A DNA stretch of 55,314 nucleotides from Aeromonas allosaccharophila (lineage in GTDB: Bacteria > Pseudomonadota > Gammaproteobacteria > Enterobacterales > Aeromonadaceae): contig NZ_CDBR01000089.1 in NCBI RefSeq assembly GCF_000819685.1, positions 1-55,314 of the forward strand, read 5' to 3'. How positions within the stretch are numbered: the first letter of the stretch is position 1; every line of letters starts with the position of its first letter. Both the position numbers and the translations under genes were made by a program. Under the pieces are notes generated by a model. The model worked only from the letters and a program-made list of their open reading frames with translations. It searched no databases and had not been told where the DNA came from. Shown one piece after another: positions 8,638-19,355 of this stretch.

Positions 8638-9388
8638 TTATAAATGCTCAGCAATTTTAATGAGCTGATTGCGATACCATTCATCCTTGATTAGTTTAAT
8701 ACGTTTTATAGCTGCAGCAAAGCTATTGTTAGTACCCACTTGATTATTAGCACGCTGACGATAATACATCATTAGCTCAGGGTCGATAGACCAATTATAT
8801 CCCTAACTACGAGCAAACGCATATAGCAACCAGTCGTGCAGTGCGATATCTTTACCAATTTGCTCATAGCGTCTTCTAACCATGCTTTAAATTGCACGGC
8901 AACTTAATATTTAAACATATAAATGCAACCAGGGCCAGTCGATTAAAATAAACAATCCAACTCCCATTGCGGCCGCGCTTTATCAATCAACACTTCACGA
9001 CCATCCTCCAAAAATGCAGTTAAATTGGCAGAGTGACAGTCGTCTTGCTGAAGTTTTTCGATGCCTTTAGTTAGTTTACTCTCTAGCCGAATATCGTCTC
9101 GATCGCTAAAAAATATAATCACAACTACTTACGCCTGTATCTTTCAACAGCTTATAGATATTTTTACCTGCGCCAAAAAAAATTTCTCGCCATACGGTAA
9201 TAAAATGATATCTTGATGTTTTTTCTCAGCATAAACGTTAAAAATTGAAAACGTGTCGTCATTGCTCAAATCGATGCCAATCACAAGATCAATATTGTTT
9301 TGCTACAAGATAGATACAAGTTGCACATAAATTAAAGAACCACCATTGTATGCTGCAAGTAAGATTAAAGATTCTTCATTCTTCTGAT
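8638..9388 (-). pseudogene. Decayed GT2 glycosyltransferase
   Basis: Minus-strand remnant recognisable in pieces. The N-terminal piece reads ESLILLAAYNGGS, the start of a GT2 fold. A middle piece has SDRDD, the GT2 Asp-x-Asp region, followed by DDCHSANLTAFLEDGREVL. The C-terminal piece reads HDWLLYAFARS, then NNQVGTNNSFAAAIKRIKLI and ends KIAEHL. The pieces are split by several in-frame stops (for example TAG after FARS) and frame changes. It follows manB at the 3' end of the O-antigen cluster. The sugar it transferred is unknown. It is presumably a former member of the cluster. Confidence 0.8.
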
Positions 9389-9420
9389 TCACTCCAAACC
9401 ACCGTTAAACCATGATGATG

Positions 9421-10845
9421 TCAAAAATTTTTGCTAGTTAAGTTAGTTAGCACTCTGGATACTAATTTTAGTGCCATTTTCACACAACCAGCCTCGGCGT
9501 AGCAGCGCAGTTCGGGGGCATTACCCGAGGGGCGCAGGTGAATAATGCAGCCGTCATTTAAGCTCAAGCGCAAACCATCAGTAGTATCTGCCGACATCAC
9601 CTGAACATCATTAAAGCCAAGCTTAACTAACAAGGTTTGAGGATCGTTAAGGCCATCAACCAATATCGCCTGGCTACGAGAAGTGGCAAAATTTTGAATT
9701 CGGTCAGAATGGGTATAACGGGCAGGTAAGGCATTCACCAAGGGTGAAATCGTCCCCTTTCCCGTAGCCGCTAATAGCATTAAAAACGGCAGCACAGCAT
9801 CACGGGTTGGCAAGGCCGACAGAGGTTTACCTGCAAATGCGATATCACTACCCAACAGGAAACCGCCGTTAGCTTCAAAGCCAGCAATGCGGGTGTAATC
9901 TTTAGCCAAATGAGCAAACTCGGCGATCACATAGGGTGACCCAATCTTGGTCAGTTGCACTTTGTTAAAGCGCCCGCAATTGGCAATCACGGTATTGCTG
10001 CTAACAGGAATGGCTAACGCCTCAATATGTAATGCGCTGGCACACAATAAACCCAATATATCACCGCGTAGCCATTCACCGTTTTCGTCAGCGACCAAGG
10101 GGCGATCACCATCACCGTCGGTTGAGAAAATTGCATCCAGTTGGTATTGGACAGACCACAACCTTGCCTTGGCTTTATCTTCTTCGCCCACAGCTTCAGT
10201 ATCGATCGGCACAAACTGATCGCTACGCTCAATGCGAATAACCTCGGCACCTAACGATTCAAATAGCGGAGCATAGAGTTCACGACCGGCGCTCGAGTGT
10301 TCATAAATACCGATCCGCTTACCCGCCAACATATCGGCCGCAAACAAAGAGGCATAGCGGGCACAATAACTTTCGGCCGCGCGTGGGCTGGCTATCAATT
10401 CAGGCAACACGAGTAGGTTGTCAAACTCAACCTCAGCGGCCAAAATCGCTACTTCATCGGTTTTGGTGATCTCGCCATCGGGTCGATAAAATTTCAGGCC
10501 GTTACGATCAAACGGAATATGACTCCCCGTGACCATGATACAAGGCAGCTTGTCTTGCATCGCCTGATACGCCAATGCCGGAGTTGGGATCACTCCGTAA
10601 TAAATCGGTTCCACCCCAGCTTGCATTAATGCGGCAGCACAAGCCTGCGCCATGGCATAACTGCTTGGGCGATTATCAATCGCCAACGCTAATTGCTTGG
10701 GGGCAAACTCTTTGCGCAATACGGCAACAAAGGCATGAGTAAAAGCAGCACACACTTCGGGAGTAAAATCGACTACCAAGCCACGGGCACCGCTGGTGCC
10801 AAATTGCACTCCACTCGTACAAATTACATTTTTTGTATTAAACAT
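9421..10845 (-). CDS. manB: Phosphomannomutase
   Basis: 474-residue alpha-D-phosphohexomutase converting mannose-6-phosphate to mannose-1-phosphate for GDP-mannose. Visible motifs are GTSGARG (16-22), the phosphoserine loop TGSHIP with Ser108, the metal loop DGDGDR (243-248), and the phosphate-binding [10 protein letters not shown] near the C-terminus. It is the last intact gene of the GDP-fucose block gmd-fcl-gmm-manC-manB, with a 30-bp gap to manC. A phosphoglucomutase activity cannot be excluded, but pairing with manC makes mannose the likely substrate. Confidence 0.93.
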   Translation of the reverse strand: MFNTKNVICTSGVQFGTSGARGLVVDFTPEVCAAFTHAFVAVLRKEFAPKQLALAIDNRPSSYAMAQACAAALMQAGVEPIYYGVIPTPALAYQAMQDKLPCIMVTGSHIPFDRNGLKFYRPDGEITKTDEVAILAAEVEFDNLLVLPELIASPRAAESYCARYASLFAADMLAGKRIGIYEHSSAGRELYAPLFESLGAEVIRIERSDQFVPIDTEAVGEEDKAKARLWSVQYQLDAIFSTDGDGDRPLVADENGEWLRGDILGLLCASALHIEALAIPVSSNTVIANCGRFNKVQLTKIGSPYVIAEFAHLAKDYTRIAGFEANGGFLLGSDIAFAGKPLSALPTRDAVLPFLMLLAATGKGTISPLVNALPARYTHSDRIQNFATSRSQAILVDGLNDPQTLLVKLGFNDVQVMSADTTDGLRLSLNDGCIIHLRPSGNAPELRCYAEAGCVKMALKLVSRVLTNLTSKNF

Positions 10846-10875
10846 TAGCTACCATCCAAATAATGAACATGCTCA

Positions 10876-12282
10876 TCAATAGCCCACTCCGGTAGATGGA
10901 ATACGCACAACATCATCTTCCTCAAGATAAACACCGCTACGAACTTCAATCATCTCAAGCGGGATCTTGCCTGGGTTTTCAATGGCGTGCGCTACACCAA
11001 GTGGAATATAGGTAGATTGGTTTTCGGATAACAAAAAGCTCTCTTCACCTCGCGTCACCAGTGCGGTGCCAGAAACAATAATCCAGTGTTCAGCTCGGTG
11101 ATGGTGAATTTGCATCGCGGTTTTTTGGCCTGGTTTTACCATCAACTGTTTAACGTGATAACGCAGCCCATCGGCAATCGCATCGTGGCTACCCCAAGGG
11201 CGAAACACTTCGCGGTGTTGCAATTGTTCGGGGCGATTGGCCGCTTTTAACTGATTGACAATGCCTTTGATCTCTTGCACTCGGTCTTTATGCGCCACCA
11301 ACACCGCATCTTTGGTTTCAATAACCACCACATCATCAATGCCGACAGTAGCGGTTAAGCGGTGCTGGGCATAGATAAAGCTGTTGTGAGTCTGCTCGGT
11401 TAACACATCACCGTGCAGCACATTGCCTTGCGAATCTTTGTCACTCACTTCCCACAGAGCAGACCAAGAACCGACATCACTCCAGTTGGCATCCAGCGGC
11501 ATCACCACTGCGTTGGCGGTTTTTTCCATCACCGCATAGTCGATGGAATCATCCGGGCAAGCGGCAAAAGAATCCGGATCAAGGCGGATAAAATCCAGAT
11601 CATCTTGCGCTAAAGCCAAAGCTTGCTCACAGGCCACCAACATGGCAGGGTTATGCTTTTTAAGCTCTTGCAGGTATACAGAAGCCTTAAACAAGAACAT
11701 ACCGCTGTTCCACAGATAACGACCATCAATGAGATATTGCTGAGCGGTGGTTAAATCAGGTTTTTCGATAAATGCTGCGACCGTGCTGGCGCCGTGGCCC
11801 ACATCACAGCCCTGCTGGATATAGCCATAACCGGTTTCTGGCGCGGTGGGCACTATGCCAAAGGTGACCAACTTGCCCAGTTCGGCCAAGGGAATAGCCG
11901 CTTGCACCGCTTGGCAAAAGGCGGCAGGTTTGGCGATCACATGGTCTGCGGCCAGCACCAGCAATAAGGGATCGTCACCTTGTTTACTGGCATGCTGGGC
12001 GGCAATGGCCACAGCTGGTGCCGTGTTGCGGCCAAACGGCTCCAGCGCAATCCCGCTGTGTTGCAAATGCCCCTTGCGCAACTGCTCCGCCACGATGAAG
12101 CGGTGCTCTTGATTGCAGATGATGAAGGCTGGCTGATGCGCCAGCGGGCTTAAGCGCTGCAAGGTCTCTTGCAGCAAGGTCGCCTCACTGGTCAGGGATA
12201 AAAACTGCTTGGGGAACAGTGTGCGTGACAAAGGCCACAGGCGAGTGCCAGAGCCCCCGGCCATTACAACTGGCAATATCAT
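10876..12282 (-). CDS. manC: Mannose-1-phosphate guanylyltransferase (ManC type, with cupin domain)
   Basis: 468-residue bifunctional-type enzyme. The N-terminal nucleotidyltransferase has the signature [13 protein letters not shown] (8-20) and the FxEKP element FIEKPD. The C-terminal cupin domain (from about residue 360) is of the mannose-6-phosphate isomerase type, with [13 protein letters not shown]. It makes GDP-mannose from mannose-1-phosphate and GTP, feeding Gmd and Fcl. Whether the C-terminal domain is an active isomerase cannot be judged here. It is separated from gmm by 4 nt. Confidence 0.94.
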   Translation of the reverse strand: MILPVVMAGGSGTRLWPLSRTLFPKQFLSLTSEATLLQETLQRLSPLAHQPAFIICNQEHRFIVAEQLRKGHLQHSGIALEPFGRNTAPAVAIAAQHASKQGDDPLLLVLAADHVIAKPAAFCQAVQAAIPLAELGKLVTFGIVPTAPETGYGYIQQGCDVGHGASTVAAFIEKPDLTTAQQYLIDGRYLWNSGMFLFKASVYLQELKKHNPAMLVACEQALALAQDDLDFIRLDPDSFAACPDDSIDYAVMEKTANAVVMPLDANWSDVGSWSALWEVSDKDSQGNVLHGDVLTEQTHNSFIYAQHRLTATVGIDDVVVIETKDAVLVAHKDRVQEIKGIVNQLKAANRPEQLQHREVFRPWGSHDAIADGLRYHVKQLMVKPGQKTAMQIHHHRAEHWIIVSGTALVTRGEESFLLSENQSTYIPLGVAHAIENPGKIPLEMIEVRSGVYLEEDDVVRIPSTGVGY

Positions 12283-12286
12283 GGAA

Positions 12287-12766
12287 TTACGTCCTAGCTA
12301 AAAAATAATCTTTGGTGTGCTGATGCACGCTTAGGTCTTGCAGCAAGTCCGCCACCTCAAACCACTGGTATTGGTCATGCTGGCTGATGGGCAAAACATC
12401 TTGCTGCCCTTGCCACGCCAATTCATACCCCAGCACCACGTAATGGGTGGTGAACTCGGTGCCGGAGAAGTTATCGGCATAAAAGTGCTCATAGTGCCCA
12501 AGCAAACGGGCACTATCACGGCTTGCTGCCAGCCCTAACTCCTCTTGAGTCAGGCGCAAAAACGCCGTATCCAAGCGCTCATTTTTGCGCACCCGGCCAC
12601 CGGGCACAAACCAATATCCTTGAGCTGGACGGTTTAGCCGCCGCCCTAGCAACACCTGGCCTTGGCCATTTCGCACAATTAAATCCAGTGAGATAAGTGG
12701 CGTTGCCGCCACTATCTGTTGAAATTGCGCCTTGTCTAACCAAGGACTTGGCTGACGTTGGCTCAT
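12287..12766 (-). CDS. gmm: GDP-mannose mannosyl hydrolase (Nudix)
   Basis: 159-residue Nudix-family protein with the variant Nudix helix typical of Gmm ([20 protein letters not shown] then ELG), in which the usual REUXEE motif is altered. Gmm hydrolyses GDP-mannose or GDP-glucose to GDP and the sugar and is thought to balance sugar-nucleotide pools. Its start overlaps the fcl stop (ATGA), and it sits between fcl and manC as in colanic-acid and many O-antigen clusters. Confidence 0.9.
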   Translation of the reverse strand: MSQRQPSPWLDKAQFQQIVAATPLISLDLIVRNGQGQVLLGRRLNRPAQGYWFVPGGRVRKNERLDTAFLRLTQEELGLAASRDSARLLGHYEHFYADNFSGTEFTTHYVVLGYELAWQGQQDVLPISQHDQYQWFEVADLLQDLSVHQHTKDYFLART

Positions 12767-13740
12767 TTACGAAAATCATCCTGATGCGCTAAAAACCACT
12801 GATAAGTCAGGGTCAAGCCTGCCTCTAACGAGCGGGTATAACGCCAGCCCAGATTGACCAAGCGGCTGACATCCATCAACTTGCGCGGGGTGCCATCTGG
12901 TTTAGTGGCATCAAACACCACCTCACCGGCAAAGCCAACCACCTTGGCCATGGTCTGCGCCAACTCGCGAATGGTGCAATCAACCCCAGTGCCAACGTTG
13001 ATGTGCGACAGCATCGGCTCGGTATTGGCCTGATAAATTGCATCAGCCAGCTCCATCAAATACACGCTGGCTGCGGCCATATCATCGACATGCAAAAACT
13101 CGCGCATCGGCGTGCCGCTGCCCCACACCACCACTTCGCTGTCACCGCGTAATTTGGCTTCATGAAAACGGCGCATCAGCGCCGGGATCACATGGGAGTT
13201 TTCCGGGTGGAAGTTGTCGTTTTCGCCATACAAGTTGGTAGGCATCACGCTGCGATAATCGCGGCCATATTGGCGGTTATAGGATTCACACAGCTTGATG
13301 CCAGCGATCTTGGCAATTGCATAGGGCTCGTTGGTGGCTTCCAGCATGCCGGTCAACAGGGCTGTCTCGCGCATCGGTTGCTCCGCCAACTTGGGATAAA
13401 TGCACGATGAACCTAAAAACAGCAGCTTTTGCACCCCACCCAGATGCGCACCATGGATGATGTTGCACTCCATCATCAGGTTTTCAAAAATAAACTCGGC
13501 AGGGTAGCTGTTGTTGGCGTGAATACCGCCCACTTTGGCGGCCGCCAAATAAACTTGATCGATGCGCTCATTTTGGAAAAACGCCGTCACCGCCTGCTGA
13601 GAGGTTAAATCCAGCTCGCAGCGGGAGCGTACCACCAGTTCTACATCCGCACGCTGGCTTAGCTGACGGCAGATGGCCGAGCCGACCATGCCCCGGTGAC
13701 CAGCGACAAATACCCGTTGTTTAGCCTGTTGCGTTGTCAT
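12763..13740 (-). CDS. fcl: GDP-L-fucose synthase
   Basis: 325-residue SDR enzyme (Fcl/WcaG) that epimerises at C3 and C5 and reduces GDP-4-keto-6-deoxymannose to GDP-L-fucose with NADPH. It has a nucleotide-binding loop [10 protein letters not shown] (13-22), a catalytic Ser/Cys region GSSCIYP (110-116), and a YxxxK pair at Tyr140 and Lys144 (YAIAK). It starts 3 nt after gmd and overlaps gmm. Its presence predicts L-fucose or a fucose derivative in the polymer. Confidence 0.95.
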   Translation of the reverse strand: MTTQQAKQRVFVAGHRGMVGSAICRQLSQRADVELVVRSRCELDLTSQQAVTAFFQNERIDQVYLAAAKVGGIHANNSYPAEFIFENLMMECNIIHGAHLGGVQKLLFLGSSCIYPKLAEQPMRETALLTGMLEATNEPYAIAKIAGIKLCESYNRQYGRDYRSVMPTNLYGENDNFHPENSHVIPALMRRFHEAKLRGDSEVVVWGSGTPMREFLHVDDMAAASVYLMELADAIYQANTEPMLSHINVGTGVDCTIRELAQTMAKVVGFAGEVVFDATKPDGTPRKLMDVSRLVNLGWRYTRSLEAGLTLTYQWFLAHQDDFRK

Positions 13741-13743
13741 CGA

Positions 13744-14862
13744 TCAGTTCTCCACCGACAGGGAAACATCAAAGCCATGGGCTTTGAGCAGGACATGTTG
13801 CTTGGCCTTGTTTAGGTCACTTTGTACCATCTCGGCGCACATCTCTTCCACAGTGATCTCTGGTACCCAACCCAGCTTGGCCTTGGCCTTTGCCGGGTCG
13901 CCGAGCAGGGTTTCAACCTCGGATGGGCGGAAGAAACGTTCATCGACTTTAACGATCACATCGCCCACTTTCACGCCAGGGGCGTCATCGCCGCTGATAG
14001 CGCTGACGGTGGCGATTTCATCCACCCCTTCGCCGCTAAAAGTCAGTTCAATGCCAGCTTCTTTAGCCGACATGCGCACAAATTCACGCACAGAGATCTG
14101 CTTGCCGGTAGCGATCACAAAATCTTCAGCGGCATCTTGTTGCAGCATCATCCACTGCATACGTACGTAATCTTTGGCGTGGCCCCAGTCGCGCAGCGCA
14201 TCCATATTGCCCAGATGCAGGCAGCTTTCGAGGCCTTGAGCGATATTGGCGATAGCGCGGGTGATCTTGCGGGTGACAAAGGTTTCGCCGCGACGCGGGG
14301 ATTCATGGTTAAACAGAATGCCGTTACAGGCATACATGCCATAAGACTCACGGTAGTTCACGGTGATCCAATAGGCATACATCTTGGCCACCGCATAGGG
14401 CGAGCGCGGATAGAAGGGCGTCGTTTCCTTTTGCGGAATCTCCTGCACTAAACCATACAACTCGGAGGTAGAAGCCTGATAAAAGCGGGTCTTCTTTTCC
14501 AACCCACAAATCCGGATCGCCTCCAACAACCGTAGAGTGCCCATAGCATCGACATCGGCAGTATATTCGGGTGACTCGAAAGAAACAGCAACATGAGACT
14601 GAGCGCCCAAGTTGTAGATCTCATCCGGCTGGATTTCTTGTACCAGGCGAACCAGGTTGGAGGTGTCAGTCAAATCACCATAATGCAGGAAAAAACGCGA
14701 ATTCGTTTCATGCCTGTCTTGATAGATGTGATCCACTCGACCGGTATTAAACAAGGAAGAACGGCGCTTGATACCGTGCACCTCATAGCCTTTATCTAAC
14801 AAAAACTCGGCCAAGTAAGAACCATCTTGGCCAGTAACACCAGTAATAATTGCAACTTTCAT
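13744..14862 (-). CDS. gmd: GDP-mannose 4,6-dehydratase
   Basis: 372-residue extended SDR that converts GDP-mannose to GDP-4-keto-6-deoxymannose. It shows the glycine motif [10 protein letters not shown] (8-17), the active-site STSELYG with Thr132 and Glu134, and the YxxxK pair Tyr156/Lys160. Full length for the family. It begins the GDP-fucose block and lies 11 bp after the WbsX-type gene. The base composition rises to core-like GC from here leftward, compared with the AT-rich glycosyltransferase genes upstream. Confidence 0.95.
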   Translation of the reverse strand: MKVAIITGVTGQDGSYLAEFLLDKGYEVHGIKRRSSLFNTGRVDHIYQDRHETNSRFFLHYGDLTDTSNLVRLVQEIQPDEIYNLGAQSHVAVSFESPEYTADVDAMGTLRLLEAIRICGLEKKTRFYQASTSELYGLVQEIPQKETTPFYPRSPYAVAKMYAYWITVNYRESYGMYACNGILFNHESPRRGETFVTRKITRAIANIAQGLESCLHLGNMDALRDWGHAKDYVRMQWMMLQQDAAEDFVIATGKQISVREFVRMSAKEAGIELTFSGEGVDEIATVSAISGDDAPGVKVGDVIVKVDERFFRPSEVETLLGDPAKAKAKLGWVPEITVEEMCAEMVQSDLNKAKQHVLLKAHGFDVSLSVEN

Positions 14863-14873
14863 AACTTATGGCC

Positions 14874-16004
14874 TCAACCTTTATTAGCATAGATGGACAG
14901 TGACTTAACAATATCTAGATATTTAAACCCATAATCAAGATCCGGTTCCAGATATGCCCCTTCAGACCATTCATTCCATGCATTAATGAAAAAAATAGTT
15001 TGTTTACTCGGTGAAACAGTACGTTCAATCAACGTCCTAAATTTACACTCAAAAACATCTGGAGTTGAGTCAACATAAACTTTTGACCTATTCTTGTATC
15101 TAGGAGTATTATCCCAACCCACAAAAGCACCTTGAAAAACAGCAGATGGATCAGCATTCTTTAAAATAACATCCCACACTGATGAATAATCCACTTTTTC
15201 ATATCTTGTCAACGCATGTCTAATTTTTGTAATATAATTCAACATCGACTCAGGCAAATATCTTAGCGGTTGAAAAAAACGACTTGAAAAAAATGATTTG
15301 TTAGCATTAGCACTTGAATTATATGCAAATCTAGGTTCGAAATTTAAAGTGGAACTATATGATGAAACACTATCTTCATTTATGACCTCGGATACTTTCG
15401 TATACACAAAGTGAATTCCTGGATACCCCTCTTCTCGAATTAAGCAATTCCAAAAATCAAACATCGCCGCCGAATTCTTTATGAGATGAGGATTGTATAT
15501 TATAAAAACAGGACATCCATCAACCTTTAGATACCTTTCATCTGAAAAGAATTTAAAGAGATAGCGAAAGTGTTTATCCCACATATCACGGTCATTGTTA
15601 TGTGTTTGCTTGAAGATTATTGTGTTGTCATCGCCGACCCAACGCTTAGACCAAGTTTCGTTTGCCCAAGAAAAACAAAACTCCATGTTAATGTCTTTTT
15701 GGTTTAAAAATGCCTCAGCTGGTTTTTCAAGAACCAGCTTGCCATCAAACCAATAATGATAAAAGCAAAAACCATCAACACCATATGATGAAGCCAGTTT
15801 GCACTGATGACTTACGACGGAAGGATCTGACTGAAGATAGTATCCATTCAGTGGAACCCTCGGCTGCCTGTGCCCCAAAAAAAGTGGTTCAGAATTTTTT
15901 ACATTATCCCAATCAGTAAAGCCACTCCCCCAGTGAAAATCATTTTCAGGTATTGGGTAGAACTGAGGAAAATAATAACAAAAGAATTTATTTTTAAATT
16001 GCAT
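14874..16004 (-). CDS. WbsX-family (GH99-like) glycan protein
   Basis: 376-residue cytoplasmic protein of the WbsX-type family with a GH99-like domain, often found in O-antigen clusters and assumed to act in glycan transfer or modification. Family hallmarks are the N-terminal YYFPQFYPIPEND followed by GFTDWDNVKN, a central FCFSWANETWSKRW, and a C-terminal FFINAWNEWSEGAYLEPD. ATG 16004 is preferred; GTG at 16019 is the alternative. Either start overlaps the end of the upstream GT2 gene. The biochemical activity of the family is not firmly established. Confidence 0.85.
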   Translation of the reverse strand: MQFKNKFFCYYFPQFYPIPENDFHWGSGFTDWDNVKNSEPLFLGHRQPRVPLNGYYLQSDPSVVSHQCKLASSYGVDGFCFYHYWFDGKLVLEKPAEAFLNQKDINMEFCFSWANETWSKRWVGDDNTIIFKQTHNNDRDMWDKHFRYLFKFFSDERYLKVDGCPVFIIYNPHLIKNSAAMFDFWNCLIREEGYPGIHFVYTKVSEVINEDSVSSYSSTLNFEPRFAYNSSANANKSFFSSRFFQPLRYLPESMLNYITKIRHALTRYEKVDYSSVWDVILKNADPSAVFQGAFVGWDNTPRYKNRSKVYVDSTPDVFECKFRTLIERTVSPSKQTIFFINAWNEWSEGAYLEPDLDYGFKYLDIVKSLSIYANKG

Positions 16005-16770
16005 TTTTGAACTTCCCACACCAAAACAACATTTTTGATATTAAAAAAGGTACTACCCCATGGTGACGTTTAAACAATAAAGATTTATCATTGATGAATG
16101 ATAAATCTTTGCTAGACTTACTAAGTCCGGTAATGTCATTATAAATAGAAATCTCATCAAAATCGTGATGAAAACGGAAAAATTTAAACAATTCGATATT
16201 TAAAGCCCAATCCGCTAGCACTGGATATTTTAATGAATAACGAACCGAATCAAAAACCTTCGTAGGATATACAACCCCCTGGTGACAAACATTTTTAAAA
16301 ATAAAATAAAAAAGACTGCCACTTATATTAACTGTACGTCCATCACTCAACATCCTGACAGGGAAAACATGAACGTTACTATATTCAGTATCAAATTTAA
16401 GGACATTTAAGATATTTGTGAAATTCTCAGTAACACAATCATCAGAGCCAAGGAAGTATATCCATGGAGTATTTGACAGCTTGATCCCCTTATTCATTGC
16501 ATCATAAACTCCATTGTCACGTTCTGATACAAATGAAATTGAAGAATGCAATTCACAAAATGAAGAAGCTATTTCTTTAGTATTATCTGTTGAGCCCCCA
16601 TCAATAATGCATACATTTATACCATTTCCAATAAATGAATTGCACTTATCTAACAAACCATTCATACAATCGTTCAAATAATCAGCACAATTATACGTCG
16701 GTATAACCACAGTGAGAATACCACTATACTTTCTATCGAAATTTCTTCCGATTAGTTGGCAACCTGTCAT
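15994..16770 (-). CDS. Family 2 glycosyltransferase
   Basis: 258-residue GT2 with a GT-A fold: LTVVIPTYNCADYL (about 18-31) at the nucleotide-binding strand, IDGGSTDNT, then the segment RDNGVYDAMNKGI and the DxD-type FLGSDDC. This last combination is typical of WcaA-like transferases of colanic acid and O-antigen clusters. The ribosome site GGGGGCTAA precedes ATG 16770. Donor and acceptor sugars are not predictable. Its 3' end overlaps the WbsX-type gene. Low GC, like the neighbouring transferases. Confidence 0.88.
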   Translation of the reverse strand: MTGCQLIGRNFDRKYSGILTVVIPTYNCADYLNDCMNGLLDKCNSFIGNGINVCIIDGGSTDNTKEIASSFCELHSSISFVSERDNGVYDAMNKGIKLSNTPWIYFLGSDDCVTENFTNILNVLKFDTEYSNVHVFPVRMLSDGRTVNISGSLFYFIFKNVCHQGVVYPTKVFDSVRYSLKYPVLADWALNIELFKFFRFHHDFDEISIYNDITGLSKSSKDLSFINDKSLLFKRHHGVVPFLISKMLFWCGKFKNAI

Positions 16771-16810
16771 TTAGCCCCCGTTAAATAACCAATATAAAAA
16801 AACAAATATT

Positions 16811-18076
16811 TTAATTTACACTTAAAGATGAATGCTTATTAAATATATGAAAAAAATCATACACACAAACTAAACCAAACAAAAATAACACTGACGGAAT
16901 AAGTAATTGAAAAGCAAGGAAGTCTTGAGAAAAAATCCACAAAAGAGGAGGCAGAGATGAATAAATGTAAATCTTAATTGTAGGTGATTGCATAATCGTC
17001 TGCATTACTTGTGAGAAGTAATAAATTATGATAGGAACCCAGCCAATTAATAATACATTTGAAATTGTTGCTCCTGGGGAAGAAAAATATACAGCCAAGG
17101 CAATAAAAGAACTATTAGCGCCAATGTCTGCAGCATCACCAAACATATTTTCGTATAAATGAACCCCCAGTGGATGGAGCTTAGGGTAAGTACCAAAAAG
17201 TGAACTTAGCGATCGTAATGACTCGCTAACGAATGAATATTCGACATTCGAAAGTAGACCTCGTAGATCAAATGCCAGTGCTCTGGCATCATTCACCAAG
17301 AAGAATCTTGAAAAAGCCAAATCAGCAAATTGCTCATAAGTTATCCCAATAAAATCAGAGATGACTACAACACTAATAGAAAGTAAAGAGAAACAAAAGA
17401 CACCAAAAAAAACGAGCATAGATATCCGGAATTTAACACGAGAATAATCAACTAGTGAGATCAGTTGAAAAAGCCAGATAAAAAAAGCCCCTTTTGAACC
17501 AGATAATACCGTAAGAACAAAGATAAACGCACATATACAAATAACTATCGGGGAAATTTTTCTCTTTGTTGATATGGAAGCAGAAATTAATGCTGCAAGA
17601 AAGCACCCCATGAGATACGTAATATATGTAATATACTTATATAACGGTGACTCATTCAGGTATGATATCCGTGACCCTGAAGAAAATAGCCCAAAACCAT
17701 CCGACCAAAGTAAAGGAAAATTCAAAACCAACAGCAGCAGCAAACAAAAAACAAGAATTCGATCATTTATAACAACAACGCGTAAATAATGCCTTAATCG
17801 TAAAAATGAGCAATAATATAGCAATAAAATCAGCGACTCGAATAAATAACATGAGATTAAATCAAAGACATCAACATTTCTCGGATTAATTAGAATAAAT
17901 AAAAAGAAAAAACCAGATGGAAATATCACTGAAAAATTAAACAACAGAAATGAAAAAACTTCAGACACTCTATGTTTATACCAAACCCTAGTGATAATAC
18001 ATAATATATATATATGTACTACAGAAATTAGTAATGTCAAAAGTTTATTTTGAAGTAGAAAGTCGTAAGCAGACAT
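16811..18076 (-). CDS. wzy: O-antigen polymerase (Wzy)
   Basis: 421-residue integral membrane protein with about 10-12 predicted membrane helices and very low GC, the usual appearance of Wzy. It has a short GSKGAFF motif at about residue 190 and a large periplasmic-type loop around residues 260-320 (Arg/Asp-rich, ending with GANSSFIALAVYF), both typical of Wzy polymerases. The only other polytopic protein in the cluster besides wecA is the Wzx flippase, so assignment by elimination is supported. The ribosome site GGAGTGATACT precedes ATG 18076. Confidence 0.85.
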   Translation of the reverse strand: MSAYDFLLQNKLLTLLISVVHIYILCIITRVWYKHRVSEVFSFLLFNFSVIFPSGFFFLFILINPRNVDVFDLISCYLFESLILLLYYCSFLRLRHYLRVVVINDRILVFCLLLLLVLNFPLLWSDGFGLFSSGSRISYLNESPLYKYITYITYLMGCFLAALISASISTKRKISPIVICICAFIFVLTVLSGSKGAFFIWLFQLISLVDYSRVKFRISMLVFFGVFCFSLLSISVVVISDFIGITYEQFADLAFSRFFLVNDARALAFDLRGLLSNVEYSFVSESLRSLSSLFGTYPKLHPLGVHLYENMFGDAADIGANSSFIALAVYFSSPGATISNVLLIGWVPIIIYYFSQVMQTIMQSPTIKIYIYSSLPPLLWIFSQDFLAFQLLIPSVLFLFGLVCVYDFFHIFNKHSSLSVN

Positions 18077-18091
18077 AGTATCACTCCAAAA

Positions 18092-19351
18092 TCATTTGGA
18101 CATTTGCTCATAAAGTGAAATGTACTGAGCAGAAACTACATCATAGCTCCACAACTCAGCAGCTCTGGCTATAGCATTATTTGATAGTTTTCGTCGTTTA
18201 TCTTCACTAGCGAAAATAACACTAGCGATCGCTTCAGACATATCTACACAGTCAAACTTATTGACTAAAAAACCAGTTTCATTATCAATGATTATATCGA
18301 TTAATCCTGTTGTTCTGAAGGATACAACAGGACAGCCACAAGCTTGAGCTTCAGACGCAGTTTGGCCAAATGACTCAACCATGGAAGGAACGACCATTAC
18401 ATCAGCCGCATTATATAATAGCGAAAGTGAAGTATCATCATACAAATGGCCAGTCCATATTGTATCAAATGGAATTTCAGCACATCCTTCTGGCTTTGAC
18501 TGACCAAAAACAACACATAAAACTTCATTTTTATTCACTATGCGATTATATAGTTTATTAATGGCTTCAACTAAAAAGTGAAAACCTTTGTTTTTATCCT
18601 TCGCTCCACCGATAGCACCAAATAATATTATTTTTCGACGTTGAGGAAGCGAAAGTATTTCCCTGCAAAATCTCTTATCCAATCTTTTAAAAACTGACAT
18701 ATCTAGGCAGTTTGGTATCGTTGATATTTGACTATCCCGAAATAACAAACTTTTTTCTGCGCATGAACTCATCCATTGACTAGGCCCGACGATATGAAAA
18801 TTATTTCTTTTATCCCAAAATTTTATTTTTTTATTCCAGACATGTTTATCAACATCAATCCAGCGATCATTGTTACTCCTATTTATTTTCGTATATCCAC
18901 CGACCCATCGAGGCTCATTATCATAGTTATAATCCACATGTTCAGAACCACAAAATGGCCACATATCATGCAGCGTCCAGACTATCGGCTTATCAATTTT
19001 ACCTAAATCAGCTATTGATAGCATTTCTCCCGCAACCCAGTGAAGATGAACAACATCAGCATTAGAGTTATTAATGTAGTTAGATAACTTAGATGGCAGC
19101 CAATTACCGGTATGTAAATTTTCATTACATGTTTGTTGTAGCTTTTGAATTTGCCCACCGATTTTAATTCGGAATGGATTCAAATGAGCGCCACCAAATA
19201 CTTTCACGGCAGGATCATCTGTGGATTTTATTCGCACCAGCAACGTATTCTCAACATCAGAATTAGATAACCGTAATGCATTGTGAATACGATAAGCAGC
19301 CTTTGCAGCACCACCAATGTAATCAGTGTAGCTTAGTGACAAAACCTTCAT
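18092..19351 (-). CDS. Family 4 glycosyltransferase
   Basis: 419-residue GT4 (GT-B fold). The N-terminus reads MKVLSLSYTDYIGGAAKAAY, the sugar-acceptor domain of the WcaC/WcaL-like type. The C-terminal donor domain shows ILFGAIGGAKDKNKGF and the E-x7-E region ESFGQTASEAQACGCPVV. The start at 19351 gives a clean N-terminus and an AGGGGTGAG ribosome site, 4 nt after the wbbL stop; the longer frame start at 19399 would overlap wbbL. The linkage it makes is unknown. Confidence 0.9.
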   Translation of the reverse strand: MKVLSLSYTDYIGGAAKAAYRIHNALRLSNSDVENTLLVRIKSTDDPAVKVFGGAHLNPFRIKIGGQIQKLQQTCNENLHTGNWLPSKLSNYINNSNADVVHLHWVAGEMLSIADLGKIDKPIVWTLHDMWPFCGSEHVDYNYDNEPRWVGGYTKINRSNNDRWIDVDKHVWNKKIKFWDKRNNFHIVGPSQWMSSCAEKSLLFRDSQISTIPNCLDMSVFKRLDKRFCREILSLPQRRKIILFGAIGGAKDKNKGFHFLVEAINKLYNRIVNKNEVLCVVFGQSKPEGCAEIPFDTIWTGHLYDDTSLSLLYNAADVMVVPSMVESFGQTASEAQACGCPVVSFRTTGLIDIIIDNETGFLVNKFDCVDMSEAIASVIFASEDKRRKLSNNAIARAAELWSYDVVSAQYISLYEQMSK

Positions 19352-19355
19352 TAAC

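Noticed and set aside
8373..8684. Open frames of poly(Leu-Val) and poly(Pro-Ile)
   Set aside because: They are produced by the ACCAAT hexamer repeat, which keeps all frames open. They have no ribosome site and no family.
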